A DNA stretch of 64,000 nt, taken from contig CABUKB010000010.1 of the NCBI GenBank assembly GCA_902492045.1, positions 1 to 64,000 on the forward strand, read 5' to 3'. The notes under the pieces were generated by a model. That model had not been told where the DNA came from and did no database searches. It saw only the letters and a program-made list of their open reading frames with translations. This document shows, piece after piece, positions 6,664-14,639 of the stretch (its first letter is position 1; every line of letters starts with the position of its first letter). Origin of the DNA: an uncultured Oscillospiraceae bacterium (GTDB taxonomy: Bacteria; Bacillota; Clostridia; Oscillospirales; Acutalibacteraceae). The position numbers and the translations under genes were made by a program.

Positions 6664-7539
6664 CTACTCGCAAAGCGCCTGTCTGAGAACGGTTCCGATA
6701 TCGTCCCGAATATACAGGGTTTGCTGTTCGATCTCCAATGGATAACGTTCGTTTTCGAGGTTGATGCAGATATAAACCGCCCGGTTGTTTTGAGCGGTCA
6801 TCTGCCAGAAGGGGTATTTGATGATTCCCGGCGTATTTCTCCCCACGCCAAGTTCCAGAAATAAGATATGCAGATGCATATGGCGGCGAAGAAAATCCTC
6901 ATACCGCCTGGAAGCGGCATACCAGCCCTCATCCTGCACAAAGGAGGAATCGCAGCGAAGGTTCATCGTCATCGGCGCCCCGCAGACCGGGCATAGGGGG
7001 ATTCGCTCTGTAGGGATTTTCATATCGTTTTGTTCGGCAACCATCTGCCGGACCTGTATTTCATTCTCATACGTCTTGTTATGGCAGGCGCGCGAACACT
7101 GCCATAAGCCGTAATCGCCCTGTGTGTAGAAGAGTCTGCTTTTATCAAAACCCGCGCGTTGAAACTGATGGTCCACATTGGTGGTTATCACAAAATACTC
7201 TTTGTCCCTGACGAGTTCCAGCAGATCGCGGTAAGGTTTTCCAACATCGGCTTCATATCGGTTCACCAGGATTTGACGGCTCCACCATGCCCAGTATTCT
7301 TCTAAAGTGCCGTAGGGATAGAATCCGCCGGAATACATATCCCGGATGCCGTACTTCGCCTGGAAATCCGAGAAAGTTCGTTCAAACCGTTCGCCGCCGT
7401 ACTCCATTCCGGCAGAGGAGGATAGTCCGGCGCCCGCTCCGATGACAATCGCGTCAGCCGTTTGTATCTCCTGGGTCAGTTTGCTGATCGGCTCCGAGTA
7501 ATTCCCGGTATATGTCCCAATCCATTTTCTTGAATACAT
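6664..7539 (-). CDS. Class M sirtuin (SirTM), protein ADP-ribosyltransferase
   Basis: A 291-aa Sir2-fold protein. The NAD-binding GAGAGLSSSAG motif is at residues 34-44, followed by TTNVDHQFQRAGF and FDKSRLFYTQGDYG, with two zinc cysteine pairs (WQCSRAC and CPVCGAPM). The canonical catalytic His of deacetylating sirtuins is absent, with QGDYG in its place, as in SirTM proteins that mono-ADP-ribosylate the lipoyl protein GcvH-L in pathogens. The start at 7539 has GAGG at 9 nt and lies inside the end of the macrodomain gene, an 86-nt overlap. No GcvH-L or lipoate ligase gene is adjacent, so the substrate is open. Confidence 0.88.
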   Translation of the reverse strand: MYSRKWIGTYTGNYSEPISKLTQEIQTADAIVIGAGAGLSSSAGMEYGGERFERTFSDFQAKYGIRDMYSGGFYPYGTLEEYWAWWSRQILVNRYEADVGKPYRDLLELVRDKEYFVITTNVDHQFQRAGFDKSRLFYTQGDYGLWQCSRACHNKTYENEIQVRQMVAEQNDMKIPTERIPLCPVCGAPMTMNLRCDSSFVQDEGWYAASRRYEDFLRRHMHLHILFLELGVGRNTPGIIKYPFWQMTAQNNRAVYICINLENERYPLEIEQQTLYIRDDIGTVLRQALCE

Positions 7540-8263
7540 TGAATATAACCTCGATTCCGCTGTGTGACCGTGCCTGAAATTCTTTCACCGTCTGAATGGC
7601 AATTTCTGCCGCCCTCTCATGGGGAAAATGGAATTCACCGGTGGAAATACAGCAAAAGGCAACGCTTTTCAGCCCGTTTTTTTCTGCGAGTTCCAAACAG
7701 GAACGATAGGAGGAGGCCAGCAGGATTTGATCCTTTCCGGTGGGCTGTCCGCAAACGACCAGCCCCACCGTATGCAGCACATACTGACAGGGCAGATTAA
7801 AAGCCGGTGTTATCTTTGCTTTGCCGGTTTCTTCTTCATGGCCCTGCTGCCGCCGTATTTCCGCGCAGACTGCCCGGAGCTGAACGCCTGCAAAGGTGTG
7901 GATCGCGTTGTCAATGCAGTCGTGGCCAGGTACAAAGCATCCCAGCATTCGGGAATTGGCCGCATTGACGATCCCGTCGCAGCGCAGGGTGGTGATATCG
8001 CCCCGCCATAGATAAATCCCCTTCTGCACCGGGTTCAGGTCGGCAAGGGTGGTGATCCCCTTCAGACGGATTTCTTCCTGTAAATAGGCGTCCTGCACTT
8101 CCAGGAACTCCCGGCTCACAGGCCGTGGCATGCGGATGTTCAGCAGGGAGCGGAGCAGTCTTTTTTGTTCCAGTTCCCCTGTCGGTATGTCCATGTTGCG
8201 ATATTCCGGCCGCTCTTCGAGCAGTTGTCGGATTAAATACCATCGTCTATTCGCCTGGGTCAT
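7454..8263 (-). CDS. Zinc-dependent macrodomain, ADP-ribosyl hydrolase partner of SirTM
   Basis: This 269-aa protein carries a macrodomain from about residue 85 (RGDITTLRCDGIVNAAN, with NAAN at 100-103). It also has the zinc-site signature of SirTM-linked macrodomains: C109, H114 and C116 in LGCFVPGHDCIDNAIH. Such proteins remove the ADP-ribose that SirTM attaches, forming a writer-eraser pair. The N-terminal 80 residues are helical, as in the family. GGAGG lies 14 nt before the ATG at 8263, a slightly long spacing. The next gene, SirTM, overlaps its 3' end by 86 nt. Confidence 0.9.
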   Translation of the reverse strand: MTQANRRWYLIRQLLEERPEYRNMDIPTGELEQKRLLRSLLNIRMPRPVSREFLEVQDAYLQEEIRLKGITTLADLNPVQKGIYLWRGDITTLRCDGIVNAANSRMLGCFVPGHDCIDNAIHTFAGVQLRAVCAEIRRQQGHEEETGKAKITPAFNLPCQYVLHTVGLVVCGQPTGKDQILLASSYRSCLELAEKNGLKSVAFCCISTGEFHFPHERAAEIAIQTVKEFQARSHSGIEVIFNVFKKMDWDIYRELLGADQQTDPGDTNG

Positions 8264-8299
8264 TTTTTCTCTCGTTTCCTCCTATTCTGTCACAAAAAC

Positions 8300-8331
8300 C
8301 AGCGGGGCTGTCAGTGGCGGCAGCCCCGCTG
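8300..8331 (-). terminator. Terminator of the MBL-fold gene
   Basis: An 11-bp stem (8300-8310 with 8321-8331), followed on the minus strand by GTTTTTG, 7 bp past the stop codon. Confidence 0.75.
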
Positions 8332-8337
8332 ATTTAA

Positions 8338-9129
8338 TCAGTTAAAGAAGAATCCCGCCGTCATGTCCAGATAATTCTCGCCGCTGTAATCCGGATATTG
8401 TTTCTGCACCGCTGCTTTAAATTCCTCCGCGCTGCGGCAGTCCGCCGCAATCGCCTTCAAATTCTCAAGATAGGCGATTTTGGTGTCGACATCTTTCAAG
8501 TCCTCCGGCGTATAGTGAGAGGTCAGAATCAAATCATACCCCTTGGCCTTGAATTCACCCAACTGAACAATCATCGCGTCCGCATGTTCGGTTCCCGCCA
8601 CAATCGAGTGGCAGTCGTGGCCGAGCATATGAGTGTAAACCGCATTCATGTCGGGAATTTCCACATCAAAAGCCTCGGCAGTCTGCTGAATCATGAAGTC
8701 GATCCCCGCGATTGACACTTTGCCTTCCCCGATTACATGGGAGACCGAATGGATAGAACGGTCAAAAGACCGTCCGAATGTGGCGGCAAACTTATCCACC
8801 AGGGCTTTCCCGCCGCCGTTTTCAGAGTACTCCACCGCGTTCTGAGTGGCGTATTTGGGAACGCCGGGCAGGAAGGATGCCCCTGCGCCGTGATAGGCCA
8901 CCAACAGGCCTTCGACCTCGATATTCTTTAGATAATCCGTGAGTTCTTGAATATTGTCAAAAAAGCAGGGAGATTCCACGACTACGGCTTTCCCGCCTTT
9001 CTCGACAATGAAAACCTCATTGTCGAGAAAATCGTTCGTCTTATAAGCATGCAGTTTGACAGTGCCATAATCGTAGATGTTCACTTCGCCCTTTTCGAGC
9101 TTGACCGATGTAAAGGACTTCTTATTCAT
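8338..9129 (-). CDS. Degenerate metallo-beta-lactamase-fold protein
   Basis: A 263-aa cytoplasmic protein. The opening (VKLHAYKTNDFLDNEVFIVEKGGKAVVVES) is the start of an MBL fold, but the HxHxDH metal motif expected after strand 4 is replaced by AYHGAGASFLPGV. Only scattered candidate ligands remain (GHDCHS, TSHYTPED), so hydrolase activity is doubtful. It resembles clostridial proteins annotated simply as MBL-fold. The ATG at 9129 follows AAGGAGG at 8 nt; an upstream TTG at 9147 is less likely. It is transcribed divergently from an HxlR regulator that probably controls it. Confidence 0.7.
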   Translation of the reverse strand: MNKKSFTSVKLEKGEVNIYDYGTVKLHAYKTNDFLDNEVFIVEKGGKAVVVESPCFFDNIQELTDYLKNIEVEGLLVAYHGAGASFLPGVPKYATQNAVEYSENGGGKALVDKFAATFGRSFDRSIHSVSHVIGEGKVSIAGIDFMIQQTAEAFDVEIPDMNAVYTHMLGHDCHSIVAGTEHADAMIVQLGEFKAKGYDLILTSHYTPEDLKDVDTKIAYLENLKAIAADCRSAEEFKAAVQKQYPDYSGENYLDMTAGFFFN

Positions 9130-9218
9130 AGCGAATGCCTCCTTCAAAGGACCATCGAATGATATTGTGTTCTCTTAGAGATCGAGGAACGCGGCCGCTT
9201 TCCCTAGCTCTTGCCCAT

Positions 9219-9247
9219 ATTCTACACGGATAAGTTTCCGTTGTAAA
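9219..9247 (-). promoter_or_regulatory. Promoter of the MBL-fold gene
   Basis: Minus strand TTTACA (9247-9242), 17-bp spacer, TAGAAT (9224-9219). Confidence 0.6.
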
Positions 9248-9250
9248 GTA

Positions 9251-9266
9251 AGCACAATATTGTGCT
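9251..9266. promoter_or_regulatory. Perfect 16-bp palindrome upstream of the MBL-fold promoter
   Basis: AGCACAATATTGTGCT lies 3 bp upstream of the -35 box of the MBL-fold gene. It is a candidate binding site for the divergent HxlR regulator; the position suits an activator. Confidence 0.5.
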
Positions 9267-9367
9267 GTAGTTACCTTTTAGATACCATTGGATACTAGTG
9301 GGCTTTATCGGGTCATATTGAGCCGGACTTTATGTCAATGAACCCCCGCCGGTTATCGCGGGGAGCC

Positions 9368-9396
9368 TTGACTTCATTAGGACACGTCAGTATAAT
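9368..9396 (+). promoter_or_regulatory. Promoter of the hxlR-type gene
   Basis: TTGACT (9368), 17-bp spacer, TATAAT (9391). Confidence 0.75.
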
Positions 9397-9435
9397 GAGT
9401 GTAAAAAAGCCGTGGCTTCATGCGACGCAAATATA

Positions 9436-9461
9436 CCGTAGTTTCCATTTGGAAACTACGG
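9436..9461. promoter_or_regulatory. Perfect palindrome in the leader of the hxlR-type gene
   Basis: Two 11-bp arms (CCGTAGTTTCC and GGAAACTACGG) flank 4 nt, 40 bp downstream of the -10 box. It may be an autoregulatory operator or an attenuating hairpin, since CCTTTT follows. Confidence 0.45.
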
Positions 9462-9485
9462 CCTTTTGGATTCGGAGGCGATCCT

Positions 9486-9821
9486 ATGACGGAACACACC
9501 GCCAAAAAAACCTTGCCGGCCTGCCCGGTGGAAACCACCCTGACACTCATCGGCGACAAATGGAAGGTTTTAATCCTGCGCGATTTGCTGCCCGGAACCA
9601 AAAGATTTGGAGAACTGAAAAAATCCATTGGCAGTGTATCGCAAAAGGTGCTCACTGCGCAGCTCCGTGATATGGAAAACAGCGGGCTGCTCACCCGTAC
9701 GGTTTATCCCGAAGTTCCACCAAGAGTGGAGTATGCTCTCACCGATCTCGGACGGAGTTTGAAGCCCATCTTAGACGCTATGCAACATTGGGGAGAAGGC
9801 TATAAAAATACCCTCGCCTAA
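9486..9821 (+). CDS. HxlR-family winged-helix transcriptional regulator
   Basis: A 111-aa one-domain regulator. The HxlR signature is clear: CPVETTLTLIGDKWKVLILRDL at residues 14-35, the recognition helix region (KRFGELKKSIGSVSQKVLTAQL) and the wing (TRTVYPEVPPRVEYALTDLG). The single Cys at 14 matches the redox-sensing cysteine of many HxlR proteins. The ATG at 9486 follows CGGAGG; the longer frame from 9420 runs through the palindrome. It is divergent from the MBL-fold gene, the usual arrangement for a local repressor or activator. Confidence 0.93.
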   Translation: MTEHTAKKTLPACPVETTLTLIGDKWKVLILRDLLPGTKRFGELKKSIGSVSQKVLTAQLRDMENSGLLTRTVYPEVPPRVEYALTDLGRSLKPILDAMQHWGEGYKNTLA

Positions 9822-9864
9822 CCCCTCGCCAATTTTGGCCGCCCGAATAGACGGGTTTTTATCG

Positions 9865-9902
9865 CGGTCCCCCTGTTTAGCGCAGGCAAAACAGGGGGAC
9901 CG
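9865..9902. terminator. Bidirectional terminator between hxlR and comEA-like genes
   Basis: A 14-bp stem (9865-9878 with 9889-9902) between convergent genes, with T-rich flank TTTAT on the plus strand. Confidence 0.65.
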
Positions 9903-9937
9903 TTTATAAAGCTGCCCCCTATCAGCCGGTGGAGCCG

Positions 9938-10438
9938 TCACAGGGTCAAATACGGCCTCCAAGCAGCCAGCCGTTTCTCTCCGATGCCGTCGACCTCCAT
10001 GAGTTCTTCCAGGCTGTCGAATCCGCCGTACCGTTCCCGATAGTCGATGATGCGCTGGGCCAGCACTTCTCCCAACCCTTTAATCGTCATCAGTTCCTCT
10101 TTGCTGGCGGTATTGATATGAATTTTTCCCGGCGGCACAGTGGAGGATACCGAGGAAACCGGCGAAGAATCCCCTGACGAGGAGGCATCCGGGCGGCTGA
10201 CCGTGGAGCCCGTCTGAGCGGAAGACGGCTGGGTGAGGCCGCTTTCGGAAACAACCGTGGTATCCGCCTGTCCTGCCGGAGCCGTATCGTTTCCGGGGAG
10301 TGTTGTGGAATCGGAGGAAGAGGAATAGGTGACGGCGACCGGCGCAAAGTCCGGCGTGCCTGCCACGGCCGTGGCGCAGGTGACGATCAGCAAAAGGACC
10401 GCCGCGCCCCACAGTATCCACTCGCCTTTTCGGTTCAC
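9938..10438 (-). CDS. ComEA-like helix-hairpin-helix protein
   Basis: A 166-aa membrane-anchored DNA-binding protein. An N-terminal transmembrane or signal segment (residues 7-27, WILWGAAVLLLIVTCATAVAG) leads into a long Ser/Thr/Pro-rich linker (30-105). Tandem helix-hairpin-helix motifs close the protein (INTASKEELMTIKGLGEVLAQRIIDYR and LEELMEVDGIGEKRLAAW). In competent bacteria ComEA binds incoming DNA outside the membrane; no comEC lies next to it here. The start is a GTG at 10438 with GGAGGG at 6 nt. The frame is open 128 codons further upstream, but that part is not protein-like. Confidence 0.85.
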   Translation of the reverse strand: MNRKGEWILWGAAVLLLIVTCATAVAGTPDFAPVAVTYSSSSDSTTLPGNDTAPAGQADTTVVSESGLTQPSSAQTGSTVSRPDASSSGDSSPVSSVSSTVPPGKIHINTASKEELMTIKGLGEVLAQRIIDYRERYGGFDSLEELMEVDGIGEKRLAAWRPYLTL

Positions 10439-10614
10439 GGCTGTCCCTCCTTTCTCTCCGTCTTTATTGTAGCGGCCCGGCAGGAAGAAAGGAATTCTTT
10501 GGAAGGAAAAATTTTGTGAATATTTCGCACGTTTTGATGGATTCTGTGACCAATTTGTCATGTAAAACCCGCTGTCATCGGGTAAAATGGAGAGATAGAA
10601 AGGAGGAAGCGGCG
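10439..10614. other. Intergenic region between divergent comEA-like gene and deletion scar
   Basis: No gene, no convincing promoter with proper spacing, and no repeat was seen in these 176 bases. Confidence 0.5.
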
Positions 10615-10767
10615 ATGCAAACCCTATTGATTGTGGAAGACGATACCGGGATCGCGGCGGGACTGGAATATTCCCTGACACAGGAGGGATACGGCATCGT
10701 ACTGTGTACCGAAAGCCGTGGCGGAGGGATGGTACGTCTCCTCGCCGCCGTGAATTTGCGATGCTGA
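10615..10767 (+). pseudogene. Response-regulator remnant (N-terminal ~35 codons only)
   Basis: Starting at ATG 10615 with GGAGG at 8 nt, the frame encodes MQTLLIVEDDTGIAAGLEYS and continues to about residue 35. This is the first beta strand, acidic pocket (EDD) and helix 1 of a response-regulator receiver domain. Similarity then ends abruptly near 10720 and the frame stops at 10767 in unrelated sequence. The phosphoacceptor aspartate and output domain are missing. It is the left end of a deletion that joined it to an ABC-permease tail. Confidence 0.75.
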
Positions 10768-11054
10768 AGTCGGTGGGGATTCCACCCGGCGGGTTTAATA
10801 AAATGATGAATTTTGAATGCATCTTTTACGGGCTGAAAGCTCTTTTATACGGCCTGCCCCTCTCCGTCCTCATGACCTATCTGATCCATCTGGCGATGAA
10901 TCAGGGCCTTGGCATGGCCTTTACCCTGCCCTGGGCGGCAATTCTCATCGCCTCCGCCAGTGTGTTCCTCGTGGTGTTCGTCACCATGATGTATTCCATG
11001 AACAAGGTGAAGAAAGAAAACATTGTGGATGCCCTGAAAAACGAGAACTTATAA
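10735..11054 (+). pseudogene. ABC-transporter permease remnant (C-terminal ~105 residues)
   Basis: In a frame different from the response-regulator fragment, the sequence from RRREFAMLKSVGIPPGGF onward, with two transmembrane segments and the ending KKENIVDALKNENL, is the C-terminal end of an FtsX/MacB-type permease of peptide-antibiotic ABC transporters. It has no start codon or ribosome-binding site of its own. Together with the upstream receiver fragment it marks a deleted locus that probably ran response regulator, kinase, ABC ATPase, permease. A good terminator still follows the stop codon. Confidence 0.8.
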
Positions 11055-11059
11055 ACACG

Positions 11060-11091
11060 ACAGGCGCTGCCGCAGATGCGGCAGCGCCTGT
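11060..11091 (+). terminator. Terminator of the former ABC-transporter operon
   Basis: A perfect 14-bp stem (11060-11073 with 11078-11091), 5 bp past the permease stop. CTCTATCTG follows. Confidence 0.65.
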
Positions 11092-11184
11092 CTCTATCTG
11101 TCAACATTTCCGTAAATAAGCCCAAATCTCCCTTTAGCCTCATGACCGGAGGCTATAGCATCCGCCAACCCCTTCTCCCGTTTT

Positions 11185-12477
11185 TCACGAACTCCCGTTT
11201 TTCCGCCTTTTTTTCACTGCGTCCCAGTAAGCCTTGAATGCCTGTTCGTTTTTATTATCGGCCGGAACGTAATACGTGGTGCCCGCCAGCGCATCAGGCA
11301 GATACTGCTGCTCCACCCAACGATCCGGAAAGAGGTGGGGATAAAGATAATGCTGCCCCTTGACCGCCGCATCCTCCCCATCGTAGTGTTTGTTCTGCAG
11401 GCAGCGAGGAACCGGGCCGGATTTGCCGGCGCGCACATCGTCGATAGCTGCGTGGATGGCATCATGGGCGGAATTGGACTTCGGCGCCGTGGCCACCAGA
11501 ATCACCGCATCGGCGAGAGGCAGGCAGGCTTCCGGCAGCCCCACCTGCAGGGCCGCGTCCACCGCCGCTTTTACAATCGGAATAATCTGAGGATAGGCCA
11601 ATCCGACATCTTCACAAGCACACACCATCAGCCTCCTGCAGGCCGAAGGCAGGTCTCCGGCCTCAAGCAGACGGGCCAGATAGTGCAGGGCCGCGTCTGG
11701 GTCGGAACCCCGCATCGACTTCTGATAAGCCGAAATGATATCGTAATGGTCGTCCCCATCCTTATCATAGCGCATGGCGCTGCGCTGGGCAAGCTGCCCG
11801 GTAATGTCAAGGGAAATCCGGCGCGTGCCTTCCTCGTCCGGAGGCGTAGCCAAAACGCAGAGTTCCACCGCGTTCAGGGCTTTGCGCACGTCTCCTCCGC
11901 AGGAGCGCGCAATATGCGGTATCACACCCGTTTCGGGCAGGATCGCCGTTCCCTGTTCCTTTGCCAGGAAGTCGAAGCCTCTCTCCACCGCTTTTTCCAC
12001 ATCAGCCGGCTCTACGAACTTGAATTCAAAGACGGTGGAGCGGCTTAAAATGGCGCTGTATACAGTAAAATAGGGGTTTTCAGTCGTCGAGGCAATGAGA
12101 GTGATCCGCCCGTTTTCAATATGTTCGAGCAACGTCTGCTGCTGCTTTTTATTAAAATATTGGATTTCGTCAAGATAAAGCAGGATGCCTCCCAAGCCGG
12201 CGAGCGTGTCGATTTCGTCCACCACGGCTTTGATGTCGGCCGTTGACGCAGTGGTCCCATTCAGCTTGTGCAGGCGCATCTCGGTCTGCCTGGCGATAAT
12301 GCGGGCCAGCGTGGTCTTCCCAACACCGGGCGGACCGTAAAAGATAAGATTCGGAATACGTCCCGACTCGATGATGGCGCGCAGAGCCTTCCCCGGTGCA
12401 ATCAGATGCTGCTGACCCACCATATCGTCCAATGAATCCGGACGCATACGATCGGCAAGTGGCGCCGCCATAGTCAT
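11185..12477 (-). CDS. rarA: Replication-associated recombination protein A (RarA/MgsA), AAA+ ATPase
   Basis: A 430-aa clamp-loader-like ATPase acting at stalled replication forks. Visible are the N-terminal MRPDSLDDMVGQQHLI box, Walker A GPPGVGKTT (residues 48-56), Walker B LYLDEIQYFNKKQQ, and the sensor region ASTTENPYF. The C-terminal tetramerisation half includes MRGSDPDAALHYLARLLEAGDLP and the late KHYDGEDAAVKGQHYLYPH motif. ATGs at 12477 and 12471 are both possible behind AAAGGG (5 or 11 nt). It is the last minus-strand gene after the esterase. Confidence 0.96.
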   Translation of the reverse strand: MTMAAPLADRMRPDSLDDMVGQQHLIAPGKALRAIIESGRIPNLIFYGPPGVGKTTLARIIARQTEMRLHKLNGTTASTADIKAVVDEIDTLAGLGGILLYLDEIQYFNKKQQQTLLEHIENGRITLIASTTENPYFTVYSAILSRSTVFEFKFVEPADVEKAVERGFDFLAKEQGTAILPETGVIPHIARSCGGDVRKALNAVELCVLATPPDEEGTRRISLDITGQLAQRSAMRYDKDGDDHYDIISAYQKSMRGSDPDAALHYLARLLEAGDLPSACRRLMVCACEDVGLAYPQIIPIVKAAVDAALQVGLPEACLPLADAVILVATAPKSNSAHDAIHAAIDDVRAGKSGPVPRCLQNKHYDGEDAAVKGQHYLYPHLFPDRWVEQQYLPDALAGTTYYVPADNKNEQAFKAYWDAVKKRRKNGSS

Positions 12478-12508
12478 CTACACCCTTTCGCTGTCCCGTT
12501 CAGGCCGC

Positions 12509-13249
12509 TTATCCCCGAATAAACTGTAAAAACTGCCGGACGCTCCTGTCCCAGAAATCCCATTCATGGGCACCTGCCCATTCTTCATAAACGTAAGGGA
12601 TATGAAGGAAATCCAACTGTTGACGCAGCCGGCGGTTGTCCTCATAAAGAAAATCCGATAATCCGCAGGTTATATACAAGGCCGGCAGCTTTCGACCCGT
12701 ATTGACCGCCCGGGCGGTAAGCATCATGATATCGTCGTCCGGGGCCAGTTCCCCTCCGCTGACCGCCCGGATTTCGCCCGGCGTCATCGGATTATCTTCC
12801 GCATCCATGCGGGCCCGGATATCGACGGCTCCGGAAAAGCATCCAGCCGCTGCATACCGATCCGGATAACGCAGGGCCGCTTTAAGGGCGCCGTATCCCC
12901 CCATGGAAAGGCCCGCAATATAGGTGTGGGCCGGATCCCCCGTTATCTGGAAAAAGGACGCGCACAGGCGCGGCAGTTCTTCCGTAAGATACGTAAAATA
13001 GGCGGGGCCGTAGGCCATATCGGTATAAAACCCGCGCTGAACCTCCGGCATGATGACCGCTACGCCCTCCTGGTCCGCATACCGGTCAATATTCGACCGC
13101 CGGCTCCAAGCCGCATGGTTGTCCCCCAACCCATGCAAGAGATACAGCACCGGTGGATTCTCCTTTCCCCGCTTTTGGGGCAGAGACACCGTCACCGCCG
13201 TGTCCATGCGCAGCACTTCCGAACGCAGAGAACCTTCAAACAGGGCCAC
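12509..13249 (-). CDS. Alpha/beta-hydrolase esterase (tributyrin esterase/FrmB-like)
   Basis: A 246-aa cytosolic serine hydrolase of the esterase-D/tributyrin esterase family. Features: the oxyanion HGLGDNHAAW loop (around residue 40), nucleophile elbow GLSMGGYG (Ser near residue 120), acid residue in the ITCGLSDFLYEDN segment, and catalytic His in WAGAHEWDFWDRS. Substrates are likely short acyl esters; the physiological one is unknown. The start is a GTG at 13249 with GGGGG 8 nt upstream. It lies between glyA and rarA on the same strand. Confidence 0.88.
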   Translation of the reverse strand: MALFEGSLRSEVLRMDTAVTVSLPQKRGKENPPVLYLLHGLGDNHAAWSRRSNIDRYADQEGVAVIMPEVQRGFYTDMAYGPAYFTYLTEELPRLCASFFQITGDPAHTYIAGLSMGGYGALKAALRYPDRYAAAGCFSGAVDIRARMDAEDNPMTPGEIRAVSGGELAPDDDIMMLTARAVNTGRKLPALYITCGLSDFLYEDNRRLRQQLDFLHIPYVYEEWAGAHEWDFWDRSVRQFLQFIRG

Positions 13250-13282
13250 CTTTCATACCCCCTATCCTATCTGAAAACCGGA

Positions 13283-14536
13283 TTATTCGTAAAGAGGATA
13301 TCGTCTGCAAAGATCGTTGACCCCTTCACGGATCGCGTCGGCCTTGCCTTCGAAATCCGTCACAGCGTCGGCGATAAACCCGGCAATAAGATCCATGTCC
13401 GCTTCTTTAAGGCCTCGGCTGGTCACAGCCGGTGTGCCGATCCGCACACCGCTGGTCACGAACGGCGACAACGGTTCATCGGGGATGGTATTCTTGTTGA
13501 CTGTGATATACACCTCATCAAGACGGTGTTCGAGTTCCTTGCCGGTAATGCCGGTCTCCCGCAGATCCATAAGCATCAAATGGTTGTCGGTGCCACCCGA
13601 AACCAGTTTCATTCCACGGGACAGCAGCCCCGCCGCCAGCGCCCGGGCGTTTTTCACGATTTGGTCCTGATAATCCTTAAACCGGGGGTTGAGCGCCTCA
13701 CCGAAGCAGACCGCCTTGGAAGCGATCACATGCATCAGAGGACCTCCCTGAGAGCCGGGAAACACCGCCTTGTCAATGGCCTTGGCGTATTCTTCCCGAC
13801 AAAGAATCAGGCCGCCACGGGGACCCCGCAGCGTTTTGTGGGTGGTCGTGGTAACTACTTCGCAGTAAGGCACCGGATTCATATGATTGCCGGTAGCCAC
13901 CAGGCCTGCGATATGCGCCATATCCACCATCAGTTTCGCGCCGACAGCATCCGCTATCTGGCGCAGAAGGTCAAACCGGATCTCCCTCGGATAGGCGCTC
14001 GCCCCCGCGACAATCAGCTTGGGTTTATGTTCCAAAGCCAAGGCGCGCACCGCGTCGTAATCAATATAACCGGTGCTCGAATCGACGCCATAGGGAACAA
14101 AGCGATACAGTTTCCCCGAAAAGTTGACCGGCGAACCATGGGTCAGATGCCCGCCGTGGGCCAGATTCATGCCGAGTACAGTATCCCCCGGCTCAAGCAA
14201 GGCAAAATACGCCGCTTGATTGGCCTGCGCGCCCGAATGGGGCTGGACATTCGCATGTTCGGCGCCGAACAAGGTGCAGGCACGCTGACGGGCGATCTCC
14301 TCTACCACGTCCACCTCTCCGCAGCCGCCGTAATAGCGCTTGCCGGGATAGCCTTCGGCGTATTTGTTGGTCAGGACCGTTCCCATCGCTGCCATCACGG
14401 CGGGAGACACGATATTCTCCGACGCGATCAGTTCCAGATTCCGGCGCTGACGGGAAAGCTCCTTTTCCATGGCGGCTCCAACCTGCGGGTCGGCGCTTTT
14501 CACAAAGTCAATGGTATCCATCAAATCGGCGTACAT
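13283..14536 (-). CDS. glyA: Serine hydroxymethyltransferase
   Basis: PLP enzyme interconverting serine plus tetrahydrofolate with glycine plus 5,10-methylene-tetrahydrofolate. This feeds one-carbon units to the metF/metH operon nearby. The 417-aa protein shows ELIASENIVSP near the start, the SGAQANQAAY substrate region, and the PLP-lysine motif TTTTHKTLRGPRGG. Its length is normal. Of two ATGs, the one at 14536 has AAGGGG at 8 nt, whereas the one at 14542 is 2 nt away; the upstream frame to 14584 is not protein-like. Confidence 0.97.
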   Translation of the reverse strand: MYADLMDTIDFVKSADPQVGAAMEKELSRQRRNLELIASENIVSPAVMAAMGTVLTNKYAEGYPGKRYYGGCGEVDVVEEIARQRACTLFGAEHANVQPHSGAQANQAAYFALLEPGDTVLGMNLAHGGHLTHGSPVNFSGKLYRFVPYGVDSSTGYIDYDAVRALALEHKPKLIVAGASAYPREIRFDLLRQIADAVGAKLMVDMAHIAGLVATGNHMNPVPYCEVVTTTTHKTLRGPRGGLILCREEYAKAIDKAVFPGSQGGPLMHVIASKAVCFGEALNPRFKDYQDQIVKNARALAAGLLSRGMKLVSGGTDNHLMLMDLRETGITGKELEHRLDEVYITVNKNTIPDEPLSPFVTSGVRIGTPAVTSRGLKEADMDLIAGFIADAVTDFEGKADAIREGVNDLCRRYPLYE

Positions 14537-14639
14537 GCACATATCCCCTTTATACACAAATGATCGACGATATAGAGATATCATACCACCATCCCCCAGG
14601 GGGATGCAAGTCCTTTTCCCTCATATACGGCCGATTCTC

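Noticed and set aside
10516..10767. An intact 83-aa regulator starting at 10516
   Set aside because: Only the residues from 10615 to about 10720 resemble a receiver domain; the rest is unrelated sequence on both sides.
12926..14563. A 545-codon plus-strand open frame opposite the esterase and glyA
   Set aside because: It lies entirely antisense to two clearly identified genes, has no family motif and reflects the third-position GC bias of the opposite strand.
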